Positions 13,751 to 19,651 of a stretch of DNA of 19,651 nucleotides are shown piece by piece. This stretch comes from JAUVYV01 sp964394625. Lineage in GTDB: Bacteria > Planctomycetota > Phycisphaerae > Sedimentisphaerales > Anaerobacaceae. The notes below the pieces were generated by a model. That model was given only the letters and a program-made list of their open reading frames with translations. It did no database searches and had not been told where the DNA came from. The stretch is taken from positions 1 through 19,651 of the forward strand of contig CAYMYK010000029.1 in the NCBI GenBank assembly GCA_964394625.1. Reading direction: 5' to 3'. Each line of letters starts with the position of its first letter. Positions within the stretch are counted from its first letter, which is position 1. The translations under genes and the position numbers were made by a program.

Positions 13751-14704
13751 ATGAAAGCGCTTGTAACAGGGGCGGCGGGCTTTATCGGCTCGCATCTTTG
13801 TGAACGTCTGCTGGCCGACGGCTGGGCTATTGTAGGGGTCGATAGTTTCGACGACTTCTATGACCCCGAGATGAAGCGGCGCAATATTGAAAGCTGCGTA
13901 AAAGACGCGGGCTTTCGGCTGGTCGAGGCGGATATTCGCAACGCCGACGCAATGGTCGCCGCGGCCGACGACGTTGACATAATCGTTCATTTAGCTGCGA
14001 GGGCGGGTGTGCGGCCGTCCATCGAACAGCCGCTGCTCTATGCGGACGTCAATATAAACGGAACGATGGTCTTACTTGAGACGGCCAGAGGATGCGGGAT
14101 TAAAAAGTTCATCTTCGCTTCGAGCTCGAGCGTCTATGGCAACAATAAAAAGGTGCCGTTCTCGGAGGAGGACAACGTCGATTTCCCAATCTCACCATAC
14201 GCGGCGATGAAAAAGGCGGGCGAGCTGATATGCCACACATACTGCCGGCTCTACGGAATTTCGATAATGTGCCTGCGATATTTTACGGTCTATGGTCCGC
14301 GGCAGAGGCCAGATTTGGCCATCCACAAATTTGCACGACTGATAGAGCAGACAAAGCCGATTCCGGTTTACGGGGACGGCACAGCGATGAGGGACTTTAC
14401 GTACATCGACGACATCATCAACGGAACCGTCGCCGCCATCGAAAAATGCGACGGCTATCATATCTATAACCTCGGCGAATCCGAACCGATTACGGTCAGC
14501 GAGCTGATAGTGCAAATCGAAAAGGCATTAGGCAAAAAAGCTGTTAAGGAGTATCTGCCAAAGCAGCCGGGCGATGTCGAGCGTACTTTTGCCGACGTCA
14601 CCAGGGCCGGCAGGGAACTTGGATACAGGCCGGCGACAGGCATTGAACAGGGGCTGTCGAGGTTTGTCGAATGGTTCAGAAGCAACGCAAAAGTGACCGG
14701 CTAA
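13751..14704 (+). CDS. NAD-dependent epimerase, UDP-glucuronate 4-epimerase-like
   Basis: An extended short-chain dehydrogenase/reductase of 317 residues. It has the NAD motif TGAAGFIGSH at 6-15, FDDFYDPEMKRRN at 33-45 (close to the wording in UDP-glucuronate 4-epimerases of the CapI/LpsL type), ASSSSVYG at 123-130, and the catalytic YAAMK (Tyr150, Lys154). LRYFTVYGPRQRPDLAI and VYGDGTAMRDFTYIDD complete the substrate-binding pattern. Ugd two genes upstream makes UDP-glucuronate, its expected substrate, so UDP-galacturonate is the likely product. It starts 9 bases after the small membrane protein gene and is the last gene of the polysaccharide set. A GDP- or dTDP-sugar dehydratase is the main alternative. 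Confidence 0.9.
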   Translation: MKALVTGAAGFIGSHLCERLLADGWAIVGVDSFDDFYDPEMKRRNIESCVKDAGFRLVEADIRNADAMVAAADDVDIIVHLAARAGVRPSIEQPLLYADVNINGTMVLLETARGCGIKKFIFASSSSVYGNNKKVPFSEEDNVDFPISPYAAMKKAGELICHTYCRLYGISIMCLRYFTVYGPRQRPDLAIHKFARLIEQTKPIPVYGDGTAMRDFTYIDDIINGTVAAIEKCDGYHIYNLGESEPITVSELIVQIEKALGKKAVKEYLPKQPGDVERTFADVTRAGRELGYRPATGIEQGLSRFVEWFRSNAKVTG

Positions 14705-14748
14705 TCGGCTCTCAAGTCTCACTATAGCAGGAGCTTAGGTCATTTCAG

Positions 14749-14777
14749 TTGGAATCCCGGCTGCGATGTTGTATAAT
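14749..14777 (+). promoter_or_regulatory. Promoter of the secreted protease gene
   Basis: TTGGAA (14749-14754), 17 bp, TATAAT (14772-14777). The -10 is perfect and the -35 matches the most important TTG. It predicts a start near 14784 and a leader of about 35 bases to the GTG at 14819, separating the protease from the polysaccharide operon. Confidence 0.7.
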
Positions 14778-14810
14778 ATAGGACGTTCGCAGGTAACTGG
14801 TTGCAGCCGG
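14757..14810 (+). repeat. Long-range inverted repeat flanking the promoter and covering the ribosome site
   Basis: CCGGCTGCGAT (14757-14767) can pair with GTTGCAGCCGG (14800-14810): 11 base pairs including two G-U, with a 32-base loop. The left arm is upstream of the predicted start, so it exists only in RNA read through from the operon upstream. The right arm overlaps the beginning of the Shine-Dalgarno GGAGGA (14809-14814). Confidence 0.5.
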
Positions 14811-14818
14811 AGGATGGT

Positions 14819-16501
14819 GTGACAGGATACGTCCGTGCATTAGCTTTGCACATACCACTTGTGCTGTTGTTTTCGCAGTGTGCTATACAGAGCACATACG
14901 CGCTGGCGGAATCGATAGGCCGGGGCGGCTCGAACGTCAACTCGCTGCACGAGCTGGGCCTGACAGGTGAGGGTGTCAACATCGGGGTGATTTTAGGGCA
15001 CAACGTGCGAATAACGCACGAGGCATTTCTGGACGCAAACGGCATATCACGTGCGTTTAACTATGATTTCTCCGGCGACGGCGTCGCAATATCAGGCCAC
15101 GACACGCAATTAGCGGGTATTATCGCAGGCAGAGGCGGAATTGGTTTTCCAAACGACATAGGGGCGGCGCCCGGTGCGGACATTCACTGCGCCAGAGTCG
15201 CCGACAACAATGACATCATCTCGAGTACATACATAGTGGCGGCGCTCGGTGAGCTTGTGAATGCACACAACTGCAGGGTAATTACGACGGGCTTTGCCCT
15301 GGGGGGTCTCGACCCGAACGGGCAGAGCTTCTGGGATTTGCTGTACGACTATTATGCTTATGAGCACGATGTGCTCTTTGCCCATGCCGCGGGCAACAAC
15401 GGCTCGACATTGACGGTCTTTGCAGATGCGTTCAACGGCATTACCACGGGCGGGCTTATACTGAATGACCCCTGCGACCAATATACATATCGAAGGGTCG
15501 GCTCAGTCAGCGGCACAGGCCCGACTTCGGACGGCAGACGCAAACCCGATGTCACCGCACCGGCTCAAAACCAGACGGTACCGACCTCTTCGAGTGATAC
15601 CGCCTGGGCGACGGTAGGGACGACAAGGGGCGAGACGAGCTACTCGGTGCCGCATACGGCTGGCGTGGCTGCGGTGCTGCTCGGTTTCGCCGACAGCACA
15701 CCAAGTGCGGACGATGGTCACAATCAACTAATAAGGGCGGTGATTGTGAACTCGGTATTTCCCAATATCGACGACAAGCCGGGTAGCCAAACGAACCCCG
15801 CCGACCCGAACAACACGTGGCATCCGGACCGCGGCTACGGCGGGATTGATGCACTGAGAGCATACGAGCTGCTCGACTCGAACGAAGTTGTCCCCGATGT
15901 GAACATAGACCAACAGAGGGGCTGGGGATTCGGCACGGTCGGGCCGGGCCAGCAGCAGACATACAAAATAAAAATTGCCAAACAGTGCCGATTGATTGCC
16001 ACGCTCGTCTGGAACCGCCGGGTCGAATGGATTGACGAAAAACGTGGTGTGCCTCCCCGGACAAACGAAATTATCGAGCCGGGCGAGCTTCACCCGTATC
16101 TTGCCAATCTCGATATGCTCGTCTATCCGCCGGACGAAGCCGACCCCATCTTCAACGAGCAGCTCTTTGGTCTCAATCCCGGTGACAATCTGGAGAAATG
16201 CGACCTGCTGATTTCTGCGCCCGGTGAATACGATGTCGTGATAGCTAACAGTTCCGGCAACGACGAGACGGCGGCTTACGGCCTTGCCTTTGAGCTGCAT
16301 TCGCTGCTGGTCGGCGATTTTGTCCCCATCGACTACAAAGTGGACGGTGAAGACCTGATGACGCTTGCACAGGACTGGCTCGCTGACGAGTTCGACTCTG
16401 AGGCAGCTCTGGTCCCGGACGGCATCGTCAATTTCAGGGATTTCGCGGTCTTTGCCGGCAACTGGCTGCAAATCGATGCGGCCTACTATCAGCAGCCGTA
16501 A
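14819..16501 (+). CDS. Secreted subtilisin-like (S8) protein with C-terminal dockerin-like repeat
   Basis: A 560-residue exported protein. The GTG at 14819 is preferred over a TTG six codons earlier because GGAGGA (14809-14814) stands just before it. Residues about 3-30 form a signal peptide, with likely cleavage after ALA. The S8 domain keeps the His region SGHDTQLAGIIAG (His94), the oxyanion Asn in AHAAGNNG (Asn193) and the Ser region GETSYSVPHTAGVAA (Ser274). The strand where the catalytic Asp belongs reads IGVILGHNVRITH, with Leu59 in its place. A beta-rich region follows, then two dockerin/EF-hand-like units (about 500-550), DYKVDGEDLMTLAQDWL and DGIVNFRDFAVFAGNWL. The latter probably anchors the protein to a surface partner or binds calcium. 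It could be an inactive relative or use an unusual Asp. It has its own promoter. Confidence 0.88.
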   Translation: MTGYVRALALHIPLVLLFSQCAIQSTYALAESIGRGGSNVNSLHELGLTGEGVNIGVILGHNVRITHEAFLDANGISRAFNYDFSGDGVAISGHDTQLAGIIAGRGGIGFPNDIGAAPGADIHCARVADNNDIISSTYIVAALGELVNAHNCRVITTGFALGGLDPNGQSFWDLLYDYYAYEHDVLFAHAAGNNGSTLTVFADAFNGITTGGLILNDPCDQYTYRRVGSVSGTGPTSDGRRKPDVTAPAQNQTVPTSSSDTAWATVGTTRGETSYSVPHTAGVAAVLLGFADSTPSADDGHNQLIRAVIVNSVFPNIDDKPGSQTNPADPNNTWHPDRGYGGIDALRAYELLDSNEVVPDVNIDQQRGWGFGTVGPGQQQTYKIKIAKQCRLIATLVWNRRVEWIDEKRGVPPRTNEIIEPGELHPYLANLDMLVYPPDEADPIFNEQLFGLNPGDNLEKCDLLISAPGEYDVVIANSSGNDETAAYGLAFELHSLLVGDFVPIDYKVDGEDLMTLAQDWLADEFDSEAALVPDGIVNFRDFAVFAGNWLQIDAAYYQQP

Positions 16502-16509
16502 CTGCGCGG

Positions 16510-18591
16510 TTAATACAGCAGCAGTGTGCCTGACTGATAGACGATGAAGGTTATTACGTAAGCCAGGGCGGTCAGGCCGAAGAATTGAAACAGCGCCCAG
16601 GCCCAGGAATTGGTTTCCTGCCGGGTCATTACCGCAGTCGCCACACAGGGCGCGCTGATGAGGCAAAAGAGCATAATGCAAAAGCCGGTCAGCGGCGTAT
16701 AGTTGGCTTGGAGCTGCTGGCGGAGGGTATGCCGGCCCGGCGATTCGTCGGTACTTTGCACGGCATAGACGATGGCAAGCTGTGATACGAAGACCTCCTT
16801 TGCGGCGGTGGCTCCTATCAAGGCCGTTCCGATTTTCCAGTCAAAGCCGAGCGGCCTGATAGCCGGCTCTATCGCCTTTCCGAGCCGGCCCACGAGCGAA
16901 TAGGCCAGCCGCTGCTGCTGCGCCTGCCGGGCGGTCAGGCCGGCGAGGGTTTCGTCAGCGGGCTTTGGCCAGCTCATCGCCGCCCACAGTATAATGGAGA
17001 TGCCGAGAATTATGGTTCCCGCCTTGCGGAGGTACATCCAGCCGCGCTGCCACATGTGGATGAGAATGGATTTGAGGGTGGGCATTCGATAAGGCGGCAG
17101 CTCCATAACAAACGGCGTAGTCTCTCCCTTGAAGACTGTAAGGCGCAAAACCTTCGCGCTTATGACCGCCAGAGCGATACCGATAAGGTAGATAAGCCAG
17201 AGCATCGGCCCTCGCAGGTTCTCCGGGAAAAAGGCGGGAATCAGCAGTGAATAAATCGTCAGCCGGGCGCCGCAGCTCATCAGTGGTATCACCATTATCG
17301 TGGTGAACCGGCTCCGCCTGTTCTCGAGTATTCGTGTCCCCATAATAGCCGGAACCGAACAGCCGAAGCCGATGAGCATTGGTATAAAGCTCTTGCCGTG
17401 CAGGCCGATTTTATGCATCAGCCGGTCCATTATGAAGGCCGCCCTGGCCATATACCCGGAATCTTCGAGAATCGCTATGGCCATAAACAGCAGCAGGATG
17501 TTCGGCAGAAACACGATGACCCCGCCCACACCGCCGATTATCCCGTCAACCAAAAGGGATTTTAGCCAGTGCTCGCCGCCGGCGGGCCAGAAACCGGCGA
17601 GGCAGGCGCCGAGCCAGCCGAAAAACTGCTCCAGCCAGCCCATCGGGTAGGCGCCGATGCTGAAAGTAAGCTGAAAAACGAGGTACATCAGCAGCAGAAA
17701 AATGGGCACACCGAGGATGTGATTTGTCACCACCGCATCGACGAGGTCGCTGGTATTGTGTCGCAATTCGACCGTAGTCTTGACGGTCTCCTGGCATGCA
17801 CCCGATATAAAACCGTACCTTCGGTCGGCGATAACCGTCTCCGGCTCATCGCCGAAAATTCCTCTGAGGTGCTCGACCGAGCTTCTTACGGCATCAATAA
17901 CATCCCTGCTCTGCAGCTTTGCGAGTATGTCGCCGTCCTGTTCGATAAGTTTAAGTGCCAGCCATTGGGCGCCGTATTTTTCCGCCAGCCGCTTTTCCTT
18001 TTCAGTAACGGCCCTGCCGACGGCAACCAGCTCATGCTCAATCTCCTCGCCGTAGGAAATTCTGTGGACTCGCTCGCGCCTGCCTGCCCGGACGGTGTTG
18101 ATTATCGCGTCCAGAAGCGCCGTTTTGCCTTTGCCTTTGTTACCTACCGTAGGGATTATCGGCGCCTCAAGAAGCTGCGAGAGCTGCCCGGTATCGAATA
18201 CCAGGCCATTCTGCTCGGCAACGTCGCTCATATTGAACGCGAGAACCAGCGGCACCTCCATCTCAATTAACTGGGTTGCCAGGTACAGGTTGCGCTCAAC
18301 GTTGGATGAATCGACAACATCGACCACGACATCCGGTTTTTTATCGACGATGAACCTGCGTGCAATCAGCTCCTCGGCGGAAAAGGCCGTAAGCCCGTAT
18401 GTCCCCGGCAAATCAACGACCGTCATCTCGTAACCTTTGTACCGGCACAGGCCCTCTTTTTTCTCGACGGTGACGCCGGGATAATTGCCTACGTGCTGGC
18501 GGGCGCCGGTGAGCATGTTGAATATGCTGGTCTTGCCGCTGTTCGGATTGCCCGCAAGGGCAACCTTGATTTTCTTTGGAGTCTCGGCCAT
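16510..18591 (-). CDS. feoB: Ferrous iron transport protein B
   Basis: A GTPase-coupled inner-membrane Fe(II) uptake protein, 693 residues from the chosen ATG. The N-terminal G domain has G1 GNPNSGKT at 14-21, G3 DLPGTYG at 60-66 and G4 NMSD at 120-123, followed by the helical GDI-like domain to about 260. The polytopic region contains the gate signatures GFGCSVPAIMGTR and SCGARLTIY, with the family-conserved cysteines. The frame is open 13 codons upstream to 18630, but MAETPKKIKVALAGNP is the normal family start; AGGTGAG lies about 12 bases before it. It follows feoA by 48 bases in the DtxR-controlled operon. It is convergent with the protease gene, only 8 bases apart, without a visible terminator. 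Confidence 0.97.
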   Translation of the reverse strand: MAETPKKIKVALAGNPNSGKTSIFNMLTGARQHVGNYPGVTVEKKEGLCRYKGYEMTVVDLPGTYGLTAFSAEELIARRFIVDKKPDVVVDVVDSSNVERNLYLATQLIEMEVPLVLAFNMSDVAEQNGLVFDTGQLSQLLEAPIIPTVGNKGKGKTALLDAIINTVRAGRRERVHRISYGEEIEHELVAVGRAVTEKEKRLAEKYGAQWLALKLIEQDGDILAKLQSRDVIDAVRSSVEHLRGIFGDEPETVIADRRYGFISGACQETVKTTVELRHNTSDLVDAVVTNHILGVPIFLLLMYLVFQLTFSIGAYPMGWLEQFFGWLGACLAGFWPAGGEHWLKSLLVDGIIGGVGGVIVFLPNILLLFMAIAILEDSGYMARAAFIMDRLMHKIGLHGKSFIPMLIGFGCSVPAIMGTRILENRRSRFTTIMVIPLMSCGARLTIYSLLIPAFFPENLRGPMLWLIYLIGIALAVISAKVLRLTVFKGETTPFVMELPPYRMPTLKSILIHMWQRGWMYLRKAGTIILGISIILWAAMSWPKPADETLAGLTARQAQQQRLAYSLVGRLGKAIEPAIRPLGFDWKIGTALIGATAAKEVFVSQLAIVYAVQSTDESPGRHTLRQQLQANYTPLTGFCIMLFCLISAPCVATAVMTRQETNSWAWALFQFFGLTALAYVITFIVYQSGTLLLY

Positions 18592-18639
18592 ATATGGAAA
18601 AATCTCACCTGCAAAAAAACACTGCGACAAATCTTTTTG

Positions 18640-18867
18640 CTACAGCACCATAATCTTCTCAGTCACCCCCCTGCCCAGCACCATTCGTGATGCTTTAATG
18701 CCTATCACAAAGGGTCCCCTTCCGCTGTTTCGCAAAACCTTCAGCTCGGTCTTCGGCAGGATGCCCATCGTAGTCAGCCGGTTCCTCAGACCACGACCGG
18801 AATCGATACTCAGCACTTTTACCATTTCACCTTCTGCAACTTCTGATAGCGGCCTGGTCCGTTTCAT
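18640..18867 (-). CDS. feoA: Ferrous iron transport protein A
   Basis: A 75-residue cytoplasmic protein with an SH3-like beta-barrel, needed for FeoB function. The FeoA pattern PLSEVAEGEMVKVLSID (7-23), RNRLTTMGILPKTELKVL and GIKASRMVLGRGVTEKI is complete. Its ATG overlaps the stop of the regulator gene by four bases (ATGA), implying translational coupling; the only Shine-Dalgarno is a close AGG within the last regulator codons. In some DtxR-family regulators a FeoA-like domain is fused at the C-terminus. Here the regulator lacks it and the stand-alone feoA comes next. Confidence 0.95.
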   Translation of the reverse strand: MKRTRPLSEVAEGEMVKVLSIDSGRGLRNRLTTMGILPKTELKVLRNSGRGPFVIGIKASRMVLGRGVTEKIMVL

Positions 18868-19376
18868 ATCCTGCGTTCGCCCTGTGCCTTCCTGTTTTTG
18901 TCACGGTGTCTTGATTTGCGGAACTTTCTGAGCCGCTTAGCCAGTTCGGAGCCGTCGCTTTCAGCCCTGCCTACAAAATCGGTAAAATCGAGCAGCCGGG
19001 AGATTATCGCCGGTCCGAGTGCGTGTTCCGCCTTGCACGCTGCGGACTGGGCGGTATCGGCATCAACCCCAAGAATGTCAACGAAAAACGATTTGATTAC
19101 CTCGTGCTTTTTTGCGACTCTCTGCGCCTGGGCAATACCGGATTTGGTCAAAGTGACGTACCCGTATGGCTGGTAATTTGCCAGGCCCTTTTTCGCCAGC
19201 GCCTTGACCGCACCGGTAACGGAGGGTTTAGCCACGCCGAGGGATTCGGCGATGTCTTTACTGCGCGCGGTGTTCGATTCGCCGGCGATATTCAATATCG
19301 CCTCGAGGTAATCCTCAAGCGATTCGCTCAGATTGTAACTTTCGTTTTTGGTCAACACCTTTCTTGCAGCCGTCAA
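18864..19376 (-). CDS. DtxR/IdeR-family iron-dependent regulator
   Basis: A metal-activated repressor of up to 170 residues. The winged helix is at about 18-85 (SESLEDYLEAI, then AESLGVAKPSVTGAVKALAKKG and the wing GYVTLTKSG). The dimerisation and metal domain spans 86-140, with HE at 91-92 and ACKAEH at 113-118. Cys114, Glu117 and His118 line up with the Cys-Glu-His iron site of DtxR rather than the Glu-Glu-His of Mn-specific MntR, so Fe(II) sensing is inferred. The tail is a basic stretch (RKFRKSRHRDKNRK) and not the SH3-like domain of long members. The start is uncertain: TTG at 19376 has no ribosome site, and GTG 19358 and TTG 19355 are alternatives. It is first in the feo operon, with two operator boxes in its promoter. 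Confidence 0.92.
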   Translation of the reverse strand: MTAARKVLTKNESYNLSESLEDYLEAILNIAGESNTARSKDIAESLGVAKPSVTGAVKALAKKGLANYQPYGYVTLTKSGIAQAQRVAKKHEVIKSFFVDILGVDADTAQSAACKAEHALGPAIISRLLDFTDFVGRAESDGSELAKRLRKFRKSRHRDKNRKAQGERRI

Positions 19377-19393
19377 GCTATTGTATGTGATAA

Positions 19394-19409
19394 GTTAGCC
19401 ATACCTAAC
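19394..19409. promoter_or_regulatory. DtxR-type box, copy 1 (start-site proximal)
   Basis: GTTAGCCATACCTAAC on the plus strand, with GTTAG/CTAAC inverted ends. Read on the minus strand, the core TTAGGTATGGCTAA recalls the TTAGGTTAGSCTAACCTAA iron box of DtxR/IdeR. It lies immediately after the -10 of the feo operon promoter, over the expected transcription start. Confidence 0.75.
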
Positions 19410-19439
19410 ATTATAGTTAGCCATACCTAACTTTGTCAA
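19410..19439 (-). promoter_or_regulatory. Consensus promoter of the dtxR-feoA-feoB operon
   Basis: On the minus strand TTGACA (19439-19434), 18 bp, TATAAT (19415-19410), both hexamers perfect. The spacer is occupied by operator copy 2 and the start site by copy 1. Transcription should begin near 19403, leaving only about 27 bases before the most upstream possible start codon. Confidence 0.85.
19416..19431. promoter_or_regulatory. DtxR-type box, copy 2 (within the -35/-10 spacer)
   Basis: An identical 16-bp copy of the 19394-19409 box, offset by 22 bp, close to two helical turns, so both boxes face the same side of the DNA. It nearly fills the spacer between the perfect -35 and -10. Confidence 0.75.
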
Positions 19440-19541
19440 CACCTTTCGGAAAATTTTTGCAATGCTGTCCGTGATTTCCCCACATCCAGGGTCTTAACGG
19501 CCTGAGAAGCCGATAAGACGGGGAATTTGCCGAATCGGTTC

Positions 19542-19561
19542 AGACAAAAAAAAGTTTGTCT
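19542..19561 (+). repeat. 7-bp inverted repeat overlapping the tRNA promoter
   Basis: AGACAAA (19542-19548) and TTTGTCT (19555-19561) form a perfect stem around AAAAAG, followed by TTT. The right arm coincides with the -35 of the tRNA promoter. It could act as a weak plus-strand terminator, but no plus-strand gene lies upstream within reach. Confidence 0.35.
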
Positions 19562-19584
19562 TTTCCCGGAACCGACCTTAAAAT
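19556..19584 (+). promoter_or_regulatory. Promoter of the tRNA-Pro gene
   Basis: TTGTCT (19556-19561), 17 bp, TAAAAT (19579-19584). The predicted start is near 19591, a few bases before the mature tRNA 5' end, as is usual for a tRNA transcribed from its own promoter. Confidence 0.65.
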
Positions 19585-19596
19585 ACGGCTTTGTTG

Positions 19597-19651
19597 CGGG
19601 GCGTAGCGCAGTTTGGTAGCGCGCTTGACTGGGGGTCAAGAGGTCGCTGGT
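19597..19651 (+). tRNA. tRNA-Pro, anticodon GGG (3' end cut by the window)
   Basis: The acceptor 5' strand CGGGGCG (19597-19603) is followed by TA, the D arm GCGCAGTTTGGTAGCGC and the anticodon arm CTTGA-CTGGGGG-TCAAG. The seven-base loop CTGGGGG places GGG at positions 34-36, reading CCC/CCU proline codons. The variable loop and the first strand of the T arm (GCTGG) are visible before the window ends. The 5' CGG start is typical of bacterial proline tRNAs. Confidence 0.93.

Noticed and set aside
15728..16681. Minus-strand open frame (317 codons) opposite the protease gene
   Set aside because: It overlaps two well-supported genes, has a low-complexity-like composition and no family motif; it is a shadow of the protease reading frame.
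1..19651. CRISPR array, insertion sequence, integrase or prophage genes
   Set aside because: No regularly spaced repeats, transposase or integrase motifs, or paired terminal repeats were seen on reading both strands.

Overview
The window looks like chromosomal DNA from a planctomycete, probably class Phycisphaerae. The best lineage clue is the secreted protease at 14819-16501, which ends in a dockerin-like EF-hand repeat with the wording DGIVNFRDFAVFAGNWL. Such tails are common in secreted proteins of that group. Moderate-to-high GC, frequent GTG/TTG starts and sparse U-tract terminators fit. The FeoAB ferrous-iron system suggests anoxic or low-oxygen habitats. The lineage call is inference.

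Layout. Positions 226-6248 hold a minus-strand gene block, read from high to low coordinates: a CcdA-like thiol-redox membrane protein, a TPR protein, RibF, a Gfo/Idh/MocA oxidoreductase, the DHH phosphoesterase NrnA and, behind its own promoter, a secreted double-SH3b protein. A 313-base divergent region follows. It carries a plus-strand promoter with a perfect 7-1-7 palindrome between the -35 and -10. That promoter drives a two-gene operon (6562-7652): an unrecognised His/Cys/Asp-rich polytopic membrane protein and, overlapping it by 4 bases, a Fur-family regulator. Convergent to it is a minus-strand pair (7680-8998): an Rrf2 regulator without Fe-S cysteines and a TauE/SafE anion exporter, with a 21-bp-period tandem repeat between them and a consensus promoter in front.

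Positions 9207-14704 (plus strand) form a surface-polysaccharide set: mannose-6-phosphate isomerase, DegT-type sugar aminotransferase, a specialised NusG paralogue (probable dedicated antiterminator), UDP-glucose dehydrogenase, a small four-helix membrane protein and a UDP-glucuronate 4-epimerase-like enzyme. Together they can make mannose-derived, amino-sugar and uronic-acid nucleotide precursors. Next comes the secreted subtilisin-like protein with an apparently incomplete catalytic triad, under its own promoter. An inverted repeat there could hide its ribosome site in read-through RNA.

Positions 16510-19439 (minus strand) are a ferrous iron uptake operon, DtxR-family regulator, feoA and feoB. 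Its promoter has consensus hexamers (TTGACA, 18 bp, TATAAT) and two identical 16-bp boxes, one filling the spacer and one directly after the -10. The right edge carries a tRNA-Pro(GGG), cut off by the window end, with its own promoter.

The most promising undescribed element is the membrane protein/Fur-family module at 6474-7652. The iron operon promoter, the triad-lacking dockerin protease and the Rrf2/TauE leader repeat are also worth attention.
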